64,000 bases of DNA from Planctomycetota bacterium (GCA_030635145.1 DAOVZK010000004.1:34673-98672), one strand, 5' to 3'. Counted from the stretch's first letter, positions 1 through 9,908 are shown. Notes: generated by a model not told the origin, from the letters alone. A program made the numbers and translations.

Positions 1-98
1 AATTACTATTTTTGACAAGATAACAGGAAAGCTTGCATCAGACCATACACAGATAGAGCATGTTTTGCAATAGTGGTGATTTTGGGCGGGGCGCAAAA

Positions 99-569
99 TT
101 AGGCGCAGGCGACGTGTTTGAGATCGTTTAGCAAAAACGACTTGGGAATGATGGGCAACTCTATTTGCCGAATTTTACAGCTGTTGGTTGTCCAGCAAGT
201 TTCGTTTTTGATCAGAATTACTCGGGTGAGAACTTCGGGGTTGTTTTGCGACAGAAAATCGAGAATTTCCCAGCTCTTGTCTCCGGGGACGTCCATGAAG
301 ATTGTATCGAAGTCTTCGGCGCTGACGGATCTCAGGGTGGGGAGATTGTTTTTCGCCGGGTCGTCTAAAAAAAGGTTAAGGGCAGCCCGACTCGTAAGAG
401 CCATTGTTGCGGCTGCCCCGCAACCAGTCAAGATTTCAGAAACCAGAATCCCGATCGTCATCGAGTCGTCAATTACCAGCACATTCTGGTCTGTGAGGTT
501 TCTGTGATTTGCATTTTTTGTATTTTTTTCACTTTTTTTACTAAGAGTCATCATTTTTCCGTCTCGCAC
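99..569 (-). CDS. Response-regulator receiver (REC)-like domain protein
   Basis: ORF 156 aa; 'NVLVIDDSMTIGILVSEILTGCG' resembles the REC N-terminal acidic motif; single domain. Confidence 0.7.
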   Translation of the reverse strand: MRDGKMMTLSKKSEKNTKNANHRNLTDQNVLVIDDSMTIGILVSEILTGCGAAATMALTSRAALNLFLDDPAKNNLPTLRSVSAEDFDTIFMDVPGDKSWEILDFLSQNNPEVLTRVILIKNETCWTTNSCKIRQIELPIIPKSFLLNDLKHVACA

Positions 570-591
570 ATCAACAGGCGTTCTGTGTTTA

Positions 592-1143
592 TCACGCTGC
601 CTGTCTGACGGTTTTATTTTTTCGCAGCCGCTGCATCACCGATTTGTGACGCAAGCAGACAGCTGACTCGCTTATGTGGTACACCCCCGAGATTTCCTTG
701 TACGTCATACGCTCGGCGTAGATCATAAGCAGCAGTTCGCGGTCCTGTTTGTTGATCTGCCGCAGAATTTTGCTGCAAAACTCGCGGGTCTCCAGCATTT
801 TCAGCGCCTGATTCGAGGACGGGTCGGGTGTTTCGATGTCTACCCCTGCCATGTCGATGGTGCGGACGGTGCTGTCGGCACGGCGTAAGATGCCGTCTTT
901 TCGCATTTCGTCGATGGCGAGGAACATTGCCTTAGTTGAGGCGAAGCGGTCGAACGGCACACCGCGTGACGGGTCAAACACCCGCGCAGCAAGGGTCAGC
1001 CCCAAATACGCATAACTGTGAAGATCGTCGAGTCCCACCCAATTGTACCGGCGGAACAGTCTTCGCGAAATCTGATCAGCCATCGCGACATGCTCTCTGG
1101 CGAGCATGAGATATTCGTTCGGATTTTTATCTGGCGTTTGCAT
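592..1143 (-). CDS. Sigma-70 family RNA polymerase sigma factor
   Basis: 183 aa; region 2-like 'DDLHSYAYLGLTLAARVFDPSRGVPFDRFASTKAMFLAIDEMRKDG' and C-terminal region 4 HTH 'MTYKEISGVYHISESAVCLRHKSVMQRLR'. Confidence 0.8.
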   Translation of the reverse strand: MQTPDKNPNEYLMLAREHVAMADQISRRLFRRYNWVGLDDLHSYAYLGLTLAARVFDPSRGVPFDRFASTKAMFLAIDEMRKDGILRRADSTVRTIDMAGVDIETPDPSSNQALKMLETREFCSKILRQINKQDRELLLMIYAERMTYKEISGVYHISESAVCLRHKSVMQRLRKNKTVRQAA

Positions 1144-1491
1144 GGTAGAACCATCCTGATTTTAAATTTGGCGAGCGCTCTGCGGCTCGCTTCCTTGATG
1201 ATTGTCGAAGTGGGGAGCAACTACTTGAGGGGATTACGGCAAAAAAAAATAAAAAACTGCTCAATGCCGAGAATCTTGCATAAGTCTTTTTGTTGGAACT
1301 AATTAGAAGCAGTGCCTGTGACCCATTTGGGGCAAATAAGGCCCACCGGCTACAATTTTTTTCCGCCGCCTTGCTGCAATCCCCCCGGTTTTTGCCGAAT
1401 ATTCCCGAAGATCCACGAAATACAAATAAGCAACCCCGAGTTTTGGGGGTTGTTCTTTACACGGTGGGTATTGGGCGTTTAGGATACCGGC

Positions 1492-2457
1492 ATGGAAAAC
1501 ACATTGAAGAAAGAAACGCGAATGTCGCGCACCACGCAGCGGAAGTTTTTGGTACTGGTATTAGTTGGTATTTTGGGTGTTTGTGTGGGGGTCGCATGGT
1601 ACATGACCGTTCGCATAGACGCACCAACGCATCAGGGCACCGAAATAATGCAGGACATTCGGGTGCGTAAGCTGCTGTCGTTTTGGGGTGAGCAAAAGAC
1701 ATACCACCAGCACTACCTTGTCTATCAGCGTGTGGGTGGTAAGCTCGTATTAGTCGGTTGGAGATTCAAGTATCGTGGGCTGAACTCTGACCCCCGAAAA
1801 GGGTTTGTCGGTGGGGACATAAGCTGGAAGGGTGGAACAACGAGAAGTTCATGGACACTGACTAACGGATTGGACAAGGGGACGTATGAAAGCAATTTCA
1901 TGCGAGTGGTGGAAGGTAAGTATGTCCCGATAATGTTAGCATCGATTGAGCTTGACGGTGGCAACCTGCAGGTTCAGCAGAATCTTAAAGGACAGGAATT
2001 AAGCACGGTGAGCGAAATTCCCGACAACTACATACCCGAAGGTACGCTATCGCTGGTGTATCGCGAAGTGGCTAATCGGAAGACTCACGCGAAATTCAAA
2101 ATGATTTTCGACAATCTCGCTCCCGTCGGTGGTAAGCCCAGGTTTGGAGCAGTGGGTGTTCGCTACCTTCATCCCCCCAAGGACGACCCTGCCGGATCGG
2201 TTCTTGAGGTCAAGCATATCGTGCTGGGGTCGGTGGCAACGGATCAGGTGGTGCTGGACGCGGATGGTAACATTGTCGGGGAGAACGGTGAAGGTATGGT
2301 TGTCGCTCCGGTATCTGCGCAAGAATTCGCCATGGTATTTCCCATACATGCGAGATCTTTAAATGGATTAGCGATGACGTATCCAAATATCACAAACCCC
2401 GATACCGTCCCAAAGGTAACTGTCGATGGGCAGGGCGATACCCCGGGCGGCGAATAG
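1492..2457 (+). CDS. Hypothetical membrane-anchored/secreted protein
   Basis: 321 aa ORF with N-terminal hydrophobic segment 'FLVLVLVGILGVCVGVAWYM'; start may be at the internal Met (MSRTTQRK). Confidence 0.6.
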   Translation: MENTLKKETRMSRTTQRKFLVLVLVGILGVCVGVAWYMTVRIDAPTHQGTEIMQDIRVRKLLSFWGEQKTYHQHYLVYQRVGGKLVLVGWRFKYRGLNSDPRKGFVGGDISWKGGTTRSSWTLTNGLDKGTYESNFMRVVEGKYVPIMLASIELDGGNLQVQQNLKGQELSTVSEIPDNYIPEGTLSLVYREVANRKTHAKFKMIFDNLAPVGGKPRFGAVGVRYLHPPKDDPAGSVLEVKHIVLGSVATDQVVLDADGNIVGENGEGMVVAPVSAQEFAMVFPIHARSLNGLAMTYPNITNPDTVPKVTVDGQGDTPGGE

Positions 2458-2482
2458 TGTGCCCGACGCCGATTGCGTGTAC

Positions 2483-2950
2483 CTAGCCTCTGGTGCTTGA
2501 CGCTTTTTTCAAAAAATTTTCGAGCAGCTGTTCCTGGCGGGCGTGCATTTTTTTTGCTTTTGCGGGTGTCGTGTCGTCGTACCCGATAACATGCAACAGC
2601 CCATGCGTTACATACAGCAGCAGTTCTCGCTGCGCGGTATGAGCGTATTTTTTTGCTTCTCGGACGGCGACATCGCTGCAGACGATTAGCTCGGCGGTGA
2701 GATTTTCGCCCGGTTCGCCAAGGTCGAAGCTGATAACGTCGGTGGCCCCGCTGTGATTGAGAAATTTGCGGTTCATCCTGCTCATTTCGCGTGAAGCGAC
2801 GACGGCGATGTCCACTTCGTCGAATTCGACTTTTTCCGCGGCGGCGACAAAATCCACCAGCTGCGAAATTCGCTTTCGCGGTATTCGCATTGCCTTGCTG
2901 CGAGATACGATGGTCAGTAAAGTCTTGCGAGGGATTTTTTTATTGCTCAT
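2483..2950 (-). CDS. ybeY: Endoribonuclease YbeY
   Basis: 155 aa; 'THGLLHVIGYDD' UPF0054 zinc-binding motif and 'ATDVISFDLGE'. Confidence 0.9.
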   Translation of the reverse strand: MSNKKIPRKTLLTIVSRSKAMRIPRKRISQLVDFVAAAEKVEFDEVDIAVVASREMSRMNRKFLNHSGATDVISFDLGEPGENLTAELIVCSDVAVREAKKYAHTAQRELLLYVTHGLLHVIGYDDTTPAKAKKMHARQEQLLENFLKKASSTRG

Positions 2951-3086
2951 GGCGGCAGGATATCCGGTCGGCTGTGATCATTCAAGCAAACCCCGAAAAT
3001 TGCTCTGGGCTTTGGGCGATTTTTTGCTTCCCACTGCGACATTGGATAGTGCAAGCATCGCTGAAATCGTTTAGATTATTCGCATA

Positions 3087-4676
3087 ATGAAACAGTCATG
3101 CCAAAATTCCGAGAGCAACTCGCATCCCAGCTGGGCCTTGCCGTACGAAACACTCGTTCCCGCTGATCGCTCGAAACGCAGGTTGGCGAGGGGGTTGCGA
3201 ATAGCAGCGTACGTGCTATTTTTAGCGGCGATGATTATTCCGATCGTTCAGCTGGAATCGACGGTGCTTCGCAATCAGCGCAGGGCCCGCGGGTACGACA
3301 CGAGGTTGCAGGAAAATCGCCTGACGGAAAAGGACATTCGCAAGGGTCGCCCCAAGGCAACCAAGGGTGCGGTGAATCGGTGGCGGACAGCTGTCCATGA
3401 GTTTTGGGACGGGAAGAATATCTACCTGTCGTCGGAGCAGAAAACAGACCAACTTGCAGCTGCGACGGCGGCTGGGAAAAAAGCGGATGAAGTCGGAAAA
3501 GTCGCCCTGCATCCGAACATGCCGTTCGTGGTGATTTTGCTGACGCCGTTTTTGTACCTTCCGATGTGGGCGGGGGGGCTTGTGTTTACGATAGTAAAAG
3601 TACTGGTCGTTCTTGTCGCACTCCTCGCCGCCGTCCGAGTGGTCGACCATCGCGAGCTGCGAATGCCCGACTGGATTGTGGGCCTTGGTATTGTGTGGTG
3701 GCTGACGGGAATGACGGGTGACATCCAGCACGCCAATACCAACGGTTTTGTGCTGGGGGCGATTGTGTTTCATCTCTGGTTGTACCGCCGCGGAAAAGAC
3801 CTGACAGCTGGGGTGTTACTCGCCCTGGCGATCTGCATAAAAATGACGCCGGCACTGTTCGTGCTGTACTGGATTTACCAGCGTAACTGGAAACTTTTGC
3901 GCAGCTGCCTCGGAGCGGGGATTTTATTCGCGGTGATCATCCCAGCTGTGCTCGTCGGGCCCTCGCGTTATCGCGAACTGACGACAACATGGTATCAGAA
4001 CCTCATCAAACCCGGGCTGGTCAAAGGCGCGTGGTATCCCATCCACATAAACCAGAGTATCCCCGGTGTTGTCAGCAGATATTTGCTCGGCGGACAGCCG
4101 GGCGGTGATATTAACTGGAATCCGGATGACACCTCGTACGAAAACGTAAAAAATCACAAGTGGATCGCCGTGGCTTCGCTTGATCCGCAGGTAGTCAAGC
4201 GGATAATTCAGGGGCTGCAGGTTTGTGTCGTGGTTTTGATGGGCTGGGCGATAGGGTGGCGGAAACTTCCGCGGGATGATGGGCGACGGGGGCTGCACTA
4301 CGCGATGGTGCTGGCGGGAATTCTGTTGTTGAACCAACGCAGCTGGGGGCATCATGCAGCCATACTCTTGCCGGGTTTTCTCGCCGTGTGGTATGCGGTT
4401 GCGTTTGGAAATTTCACGCGGCGGCGCAGGCTCGTCACGCTTATAATGATTATACTTTGCGGAGCGATATCGTGGTTGTCCACGGGCGAGTTGACCGTGC
4501 TGTACGGAAAGTTGGCCGGGATGGAAAAACCGCAGGCTAAGGAATTTGCAGATTATATCGTAGCGTACGGCACCAAGTTTACGGTTTTTCTGCTGCTGTT
4601 TATCACAGCTGCGGTGCTTGCTTTGGGGATGAAAAAGTCCGATCCGCCTTACTCTTCCCAGCGGCAGAAACTTTGA
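3087..4676 (+). CDS. Polytopic glycosyltransferase, GT87/DUF2029-like
   Basis: 529 aa, multiple TM segments; 'NTNGFVLGAIVFHLWLYRRGKDLTAGVLLALAICIKMTPALFVLYWI' typical of GT87 mannosyltransferase-like proteins. Confidence 0.75.
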   Translation: MKQSCQNSESNSHPSWALPYETLVPADRSKRRLARGLRIAAYVLFLAAMIIPIVQLESTVLRNQRRARGYDTRLQENRLTEKDIRKGRPKATKGAVNRWRTAVHEFWDGKNIYLSSEQKTDQLAAATAAGKKADEVGKVALHPNMPFVVILLTPFLYLPMWAGGLVFTIVKVLVVLVALLAAVRVVDHRELRMPDWIVGLGIVWWLTGMTGDIQHANTNGFVLGAIVFHLWLYRRGKDLTAGVLLALAICIKMTPALFVLYWIYQRNWKLLRSCLGAGILFAVIIPAVLVGPSRYRELTTTWYQNLIKPGLVKGAWYPIHINQSIPGVVSRYLLGGQPGGDINWNPDDTSYENVKNHKWIAVASLDPQVVKRIIQGLQVCVVVLMGWAIGWRKLPRDDGRRGLHYAMVLAGILLLNQRSWGHHAAILLPGFLAVWYAVAFGNFTRRRRLVTLIMIILCGAISWLSTGELTVLYGKLAGMEKPQAKEFADYIVAYGTKFTVFLLLFITAAVLALGMKKSDPPYSSQRQKL

Positions 4677-4740
4677 TATTCCGCCCGATTTTGTGGCGTT
4701 TTTTCCACGCAGCTTGGCGGGGCTTGGGGTAAATCTGGGT

Positions 4741-4820
4741 AAAAAAAACGGTGCTGGAGGAGGGGAGTCCAGCACCGAAAACTCGGTTACCTTTTGGAGG
4801 ATTGCATAACCGAGGAGCCT
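4741..4820 (-). ncRNA. Candidate small RNA with sigma-70-like promoter, two hairpins and intrinsic terminator
   Basis: Minus strand: TTGACG (4855-4850), 17-nt spacer, TATCAT (4832-4827); then CTCGGTTA(17-nt loop)TAACCGAG, then CGGTGCTGGA-CTCCCCTCC-TCCAGCACCG followed by a run of eight T. No credible ORF. Confidence 0.5.
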
Positions 4821-5000
4821 AACTCTATGATAGCTATCAAGTTCGATTGCGTCAATAAAAAACCAAATTTTTTTTGCCCCGATTTGGAGTAATTTTTACC
4901 ACAGCCAGAATCAGGCTGAGTTGCTTAAGAATCGTCCTAGCAAGAGGTTAGGGCAGGATGTGTTAGGTTTTTTTGGGGAGGGCTGGGGGAAACTTATCGC

Positions 5001-5031
5001 AGCAAAAAGGCCATCACTGAGGATGGCCTTT
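5001..5031 (-). terminator. Intrinsic terminator downstream of rpmB
   Basis: Minus strand AAAGGCCATC/GATGGCCTTT 10-bp stem followed by T-run, about 30 nt after the rpmB stop. Confidence 0.75.
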
Positions 5032-5060
5032 AAGATATCTATTTTAAACCCGGCGAAGCC

Positions 5061-5321
5061 TTACGCTTCTGCTTCAGGGGTCCAGTTTCGTTTGACGGGT
5101 TTTTCGATCAGCCCATTGCGAATCGCCTTGGCTGAAACGTTAATACGCACAACTTTACCGTCTATGACAGCTCTTACACGCTGCATATTGGCCTTGAATT
5201 TGCGTTTGGTTCTACCGGTTGTCTTGACACCAACACCACCGAGACGCTTGGCCTTACCACGAGTTGTAATCGACCGGCCTGCTGATGTTTTCTTACCTGT
5301 TATTGGACATACACGCGACAT
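5061..5321 (-). CDS. rpmB: 50S ribosomal protein L28
   Basis: 86 aa; 'MSRVCPITGKKTSAGRSIT...RTKRKFKANMQRVRAVIDGKVVRINVSAKAIRNG'. Confidence 0.95.
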   Translation of the reverse strand: MSRVCPITGKKTSAGRSITTRGKAKRLGGVGVKTTGRTKRKFKANMQRVRAVIDGKVVRINVSAKAIRNGLIEKPVKRNWTPEAEA

Positions 5322-5420
5322 ATTTTAGCTCCTGTACTTTCACCCCGCAAACAAAGCGAGGGCGAAGTATTGTACACCTATCAAATTTAACTGCAAGTGC
5401 AATTTTACCTTTTTCGCTTA

Positions 5421-5582
5421 AAAATCCGAAAGACGAAACCCTAAATCCTAAACAATATCGAATCTTTAAAATCCAAAATATTCAAAACAGAATTTCCGGA
5501 TTTTCCAGCCGTTGCTGTTCTGAATTTTGGTAATTTGAATTTCTTATTTGTTTCGATTTTCGCTATTCGGATTTCGTGTTTC
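5421..5582. repeat. AT-rich imperfect palindromic element (copy 1 of 3 in the window)
   Basis: Shared text 'aaatcctaaacaatatcgaa.tt..aaaatccaaa' with 29853-30006; rc-symmetric end 'ttgaatttcttatttgtttcgat...cggatttcg'. Confidence 0.6.
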
Positions 5583-5587
5583 AGTAG

Positions 5588-7639
5588 TTAATCTTCCGCT
5601 TTTTCTTTTTTGTTGTTGGCGATGATCTGCTGCTGCACGTTTCCGGGAACTGCTTCGTAGTGCGACAGTTCCATTGTGTAGCTTCCCTGTCCGCCGGTAA
5701 CACTTCGCAGCTGGGAGTTATATTGCATAACTTCGGCCAGCGGTGCTTGTGCTTTTACGCAGACGATATTACCAGGCAGCGAGTCCTGCCCGAGAATTCT
5801 TCCGCGACGAGACGAAAGGTCGCTGGCGATGTCGCCGATGAAATTCGCCGGAACCGTAATTTCCATATCCACAAACGGTTCGAGCAGGGCGGGTTTTGCT
5901 TTTTGTACGGCATCGATAAACGCCCACTTACCGGCGGCACGGAAGGCAACTTCCTTCGAGTCGACCGGGTGATGCTTACCGTCGTAGACGCTGACGCGGA
6001 TGTCCTGCATCGGATAACCCGCGATGGCGCCGGTGCCGATTACATCAACAATGCCTTTTTCGATCGCCGGTAGGTACTGCCTCGGAATCGACTCGCCAAA
6101 TAAAGCGTTGACAAATTCAAAACCGGCACCTGATTCGAGGGGTTCAACCCGCAGATAAACCTCACCGAACTGGCCCGCACCACCGGTCTGCTTTTTGTGA
6201 CGGTGATGACCTTCGGCCTTGGCGGTGATTGTTTCCTTGTAGGGAATCTTCGGAGGCTTGGTGTCGACTTCAAGATTGAAGCGAATTTTCATTTTCGACA
6301 GAATCATTCGCAGGTGCAAATCGCCGATTCCGCTGATGACAGTTTCGTGAGTTTCAGCATCGCGAGAGGCCACGAATGTAGGGTCTTCGTCGGTGAGGCG
6401 GTGCAGGGCTTCGGAAATCTTCTGCTCGTCGCCACGCGATTTTGGAGTCGCCGCCAGCGAGAACATCGGGGTCGGAACGGGCGGCATTGCACGGTACATC
6501 TCACCAGCCGCATTGTGAAGCACGTCGCCGCAGGAAATATCTTCGACTTTCGCCAGTGCGATGATCTCGCCGGTGACGGCCAACTTTACTTCCTTGGTTT
6601 CTGCGCCTTGTACCTTGAATATGTGCCCGATCTTTGCGGATTTTTTGGTGTCACGCAGATGGTACGTGCTGTCTGATGCCACTTTACCCTGCAGCACGCG
6701 AATCCACGCCAACTTACCCACGAACGGGTCGGTGGTAATCTTAAACGCCTGGCCGATGAAGGGTTTTTCCATGTCGGTTTCGACGGGGACTTCTTCGGCG
6801 TCTTCGTCTTTACTGTTCATTATCGGCAAACCGGGAACGCTACCCGGGGCGGGGAACAGACGGCAGATCGAGTCCATAAATTCCGCTACGCCCACGCCCT
6901 TAGTTGCCGACGTGAAGTAGACCGGGATGATTGATCCTTCGATCATAGCCGATGCGAAGGCGGCACCGAGTTTTTCGGCGGGAATTTCCTCACCACCGAG
7001 GTACGCTTCCATCATTTCCTCGTCGGACTCGATAATGCTTTCGACCAGCTGCGTGTGTGCGTCGGCAACGTCGCCGAAATCAGACTCACCGCTGTCGCTG
7101 AGGAAGCAATTGATGACGCTCGAACCACTACCGGTCGGAAGGTTCATTGTCTTGCAGGCCGAGCCGAAAGTTTCGCTGAGATGGCCCATCAAGTCGGCGA
7201 GGTCGACATTGTCGGCACCGATTTTATTTACGACGAACACTATCGGCATTCCCAACTCCTGGGCCGCCTTGACCATTCGTCGCGTGTTGACTTCGATACC
7301 AGCCGCCGCCGACACAACCACAACCGCCGTGTCCGCACCAGCCATCGACGTCAACGCGCCACCGATAAAGTCCGGGTAACCAGGGGTATCGATGATGTTG
7401 ATCGTCTTGTCTGCGTTTTCGACAAACGCAAGGGCAGGGTCGATGGAGTGCTGACGCTGTTTTTCCAGATCGCTTGAATCGAGAATACTCGTTTTATCGT
7501 TAATCGAACCGAGGCGGGTCGTTACCTTGGTGGCGAAAAGCATTGCCTCGCCAAGAGTGGTCTTTCCGGCACCACCGTGCCCTAAAAGTACAATGTTGCG
7601 AATATCCGCTGGTTTCGATGCTGGCATTTCAGTCTCCAA
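5588..7639 (-). CDS. Elongation factor G-like GTPase (EF-G paralog type)
   Basis: 683 aa; G1 'GHGGAGKTT', 'DTPGYPDF', 'NKIG'; EF-G domains IV/V 'GEVYLRVEP..GAGFEF', 'RRGRILG'. Confidence 0.85.
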   Translation of the reverse strand: METEMPASKPADIRNIVLLGHGGAGKTTLGEAMLFATKVTTRLGSINDKTSILDSSDLEKQRQHSIDPALAFVENADKTINIIDTPGYPDFIGGALTSMAGADTAVVVVSAAAGIEVNTRRMVKAAQELGMPIVFVVNKIGADNVDLADLMGHLSETFGSACKTMNLPTGSGSSVINCFLSDSGESDFGDVADAHTQLVESIIESDEEMMEAYLGGEEIPAEKLGAAFASAMIEGSIIPVYFTSATKGVGVAEFMDSICRLFPAPGSVPGLPIMNSKDEDAEEVPVETDMEKPFIGQAFKITTDPFVGKLAWIRVLQGKVASDSTYHLRDTKKSAKIGHIFKVQGAETKEVKLAVTGEIIALAKVEDISCGDVLHNAAGEMYRAMPPVPTPMFSLAATPKSRGDEQKISEALHRLTDEDPTFVASRDAETHETVISGIGDLHLRMILSKMKIRFNLEVDTKPPKIPYKETITAKAEGHHRHKKQTGGAGQFGEVYLRVEPLESGAGFEFVNALFGESIPRQYLPAIEKGIVDVIGTGAIAGYPMQDIRVSVYDGKHHPVDSKEVAFRAAGKWAFIDAVQKAKPALLEPFVDMEITVPANFIGDIASDLSSRRGRILGQDSLPGNIVCVKAQAPLAEVMQYNSQLRSVTGGQGSYTMELSHYEAVPGNVQQQIIANNKKEKAED

Positions 7640-7873
7640 ATTAAACGATTGTGGGGCCTGTATATCGAGGTCCCTCTACTGTGAATCTTGTCTATGCATT
7701 CTCCAAAAATTTTCCACTATTGCATGCAACGTTGCGAAGTACAGCTTTTCCCTCGGCGTTGCGGAACGGGTAATCATACGGGTTTTGAACGCAGTATCAA
7801 GAGAAAATCCGGTTTGGTTTGCGACTTGTCCCATATGTGGTATACTCCCGGTGAGGCAGGATATTTGGTAAGC

Positions 7874-8109
7874 GTTCACCCCCTTTTTCCTGTTAATCAA
7901 AAATTTTTACCGAAGTTTATATTAAACAATCTTTTTTTGACAGGATTACAGGATTAACTATAAATTATTGAAAAAGAAAACCAGAATAACAGCCACCAAC
8001 TGCAAACAACCTTACGAAGAACACAAATTCCTATATAAATCAATCCTGATTAACAGGATTTTTTAACCTATATCCTATCCTGTTATCCTGTCAAAATTTT
8101 CACGTGAAC
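7874..8109. repeat. MITE-like element, family 'GACAGGATTACAGGATTAAC' (copy 1)
   Basis: Ends gttcac...gtgaac; high similarity over its length to 45638-45865. Confidence 0.65.
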
Positions 8110-8119
8110 TATTACGACA

Positions 8120-9373
8120 TTGGAAGCACCAAATCAACAACCCGACACGCAAATAAAAGTCCCGCTGGGGGCGAATGAGCCGATCCTTGCGCTGGGGGCA
8201 GAGCTAAAGTCCACCGTCTGCCTACTCGAAGGAAACACCGCAACGATTTCCCCGGATGTCGGGCATCTTGCTGAGCCGTCGCATTACCGGCGGTTCGTTG
8301 GCGAAGTTCAGCGGTTAACGGAGCTTGCCACCCGCGATATCGGCGTTGTTGCGTACGATTCTCACCCCGAATACGCGGCGAGTCGCTATGGGCTGGCGAA
8401 ATTTCCCGGCCGCCACCTGACTGCTGTCCAGCATCATCACGCCCATATCGCCGCCTGCATGGCCGAGAACGGTATCACCGGCAAAACCGTCGGCATTGCC
8501 TGCGACGGAACCGGATACGGAACCGACGGAACGATCTGGGGGTGCGAGGTGCTGCTCGCCGACGAAGCGTCGTTCCGGCGAGTGGGGCATTTGCGACAGT
8601 TTCGGCTTGTCGGTGGCGACTCAGCCGCCATCGAAACCTTCCGCCCAGCTTTGGGGCTGCTGACAGAAACGTTCGGTGCAGATTTCTTCGAATCTCCAAA
8701 CGCTGCGAGCATAACCAGCAGAATCGATCCCAAAACGCTGGAGATTACCAAAGCGCGATTGTTGGGTGGGGGCGGGCAGGGTGCCGGCGTTATCGCCGCC
8801 GGTGCTGCCGGTGCCGGTTCTGGTGTAAAGACGTCGAGCCTCGGGCGACTTTTCGACGCCGCCGCGTTTATTCTCGGAATCTGCGACCGAAACGACACCG
8901 AAGCCGCCGCACCAATCGCACTGCAATCCGCCGCCGAGCAATGCGAATCAGCCGACGCTTTTCCCTGGGAGCTTCACCAAACCGCGAACGGTACGACTGT
9001 GATGGATTTTGCACCGATGATCCGCGAAATGGCGACGAGTGCTGCTCGCGAAAACCCGCAAGTCTCGGCGATGCGGTTCCACAAAACAATCGCCGAAATG
9101 CTGACCGCCTGTGCGATCCAAACCTGCGCCGCCGCCGACGTCGGCCGCGTTGTGCTGTCCGGTGGATGCTTCGTGAACAAACTTTTGACGTCATTGCTCA
9201 CAGATTTATTGCGCCAAGCCGGGCAAAAAGTGTATGTTCACAATAAGCTCTCACCCGGTGACGCCTGCGTGTCGCTCGGCCAGAGCATCGTCGCCGCCGG
9301 ACGGCTGAGAAATTTGAACCACGGCCCGGTAGCACCGGTGGCGATAACCGGCAACGCCGGTGGTAATAAATAG
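8120..9373 (+). CDS. hypF: HypF C-terminal (Kae1-like carbamoyltransferase) domain protein, standalone
   Basis: 417 aa, TTG start; 'ALGAELKSTVCLL', 'VQHHHAHIAACMAENG', 'GIACDGTGYGTDGTIWGCEVL', 'VVLSGGCFVNKLL', 'SPGDACVSLGQ'. Acylphosphatase, Zn-finger and YrdC modules absent. Confidence 0.85.
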   Translation: MEAPNQQPDTQIKVPLGANEPILALGAELKSTVCLLEGNTATISPDVGHLAEPSHYRRFVGEVQRLTELATRDIGVVAYDSHPEYAASRYGLAKFPGRHLTAVQHHHAHIAACMAENGITGKTVGIACDGTGYGTDGTIWGCEVLLADEASFRRVGHLRQFRLVGGDSAAIETFRPALGLLTETFGADFFESPNAASITSRIDPKTLEITKARLLGGGGQGAGVIAAGAAGAGSGVKTSSLGRLFDAAAFILGICDRNDTEAAAPIALQSAAEQCESADAFPWELHQTANGTTVMDFAPMIREMATSAARENPQVSAMRFHKTIAEMLTACAIQTCAAADVGRVVLSGGCFVNKLLTSLLTDLLRQAGQKVYVHNKLSPGDACVSLGQSIVAAGRLRNLNHGPVAPVAITGNAGGNK

Positions 9374-9395
9374 ACGCAGATTAACACGGATTGTT

Positions 9396-9625
9396 CTCTG
9401 TCATCCTCGCGCATGCGGGGATCCAGCTCCTTTTCTTCCGCTGTCATTGCGAGGCGACCGAAGGGAGGCGCGGCAATCTATTGCCTCTGTCATCCTCCCG
9501 TACGGGGGGATCCAGTTCGTTTCTTGTTTGTCATCCTCGACCCCGATCGAGGATCCAGGGGATGTAGGACGACGCGAGGAATTTCCCTGGATTCCAGCTT
9601 TCGCTGGAATGACACAGGGGAGAAA
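9396..9625. repeat. Cluster of GTCATTGCGAGG / GTCATCCTCG..GGATCCAG palindromic repeats
   Basis: Several units: tgtcatcctcgcgcatgcggggatccag; gtcattgcgaggcgacc..gcggcaat; ctgtcatcctcccgtacggggggatccag; tgtcatcctcgaccccgatcgaggatccagg; ctggattccagctttcgctggaatgac. Confidence 0.75.
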
Positions 9626-9690
9626 CAAGACATGCTTCTGCGAGCAGAAACATGGCACCCGGCTACTTGCTCTCCGACTTGCCCTTCTCT

Positions 9691-9908
9691 GAGCATTAAG
9701 TGAAGGTCGCTGAGTACTGAGTGAAGGTCGCTGAGCACTGAGTGAAGGTCGCTGAGTACTGAGTGAAGGTCTCTGAGCACTAAGTGAAGCTCGCTGAGCA
9801 CTAAGTGAAGGTCGCTGAGCACTAAGTGAAGGTCGCTGAGCACTAAGTGAAGGTCGCTGAGCACTAAGTGAAGGTCGCTGAGCACTGAGTGAAGGTCTCT
9901 GAGCACTC
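9691..9908. repeat. 21-bp tandem repeat array, about 10.4 copies
   Basis: Consensus GAGCACTAAGTGAAGGTCGCT; ten full units at 9691-9900 plus partial GAGCACT; few substitutions, no spacers. Confidence 0.97.

Noticed and set aside
118-507. ORFs 118-507 and 165-368 on the plus strand
   Set aside because: Antisense to the receiver-domain gene; no recognisable product.
3924-4775. 283-aa minus-strand ORF antisense to the GT87 gene (also 3222-3773 and 3422-3742)
   Set aside because: Shadow ORFs typical of GC-rich coding sequence; Arg/Pro/His-rich, no domain.
9691-9908. Possible CRISPR array
   Set aside because: Direct head-to-tail 21-bp tandem repeats with no spacers and no cas genes.
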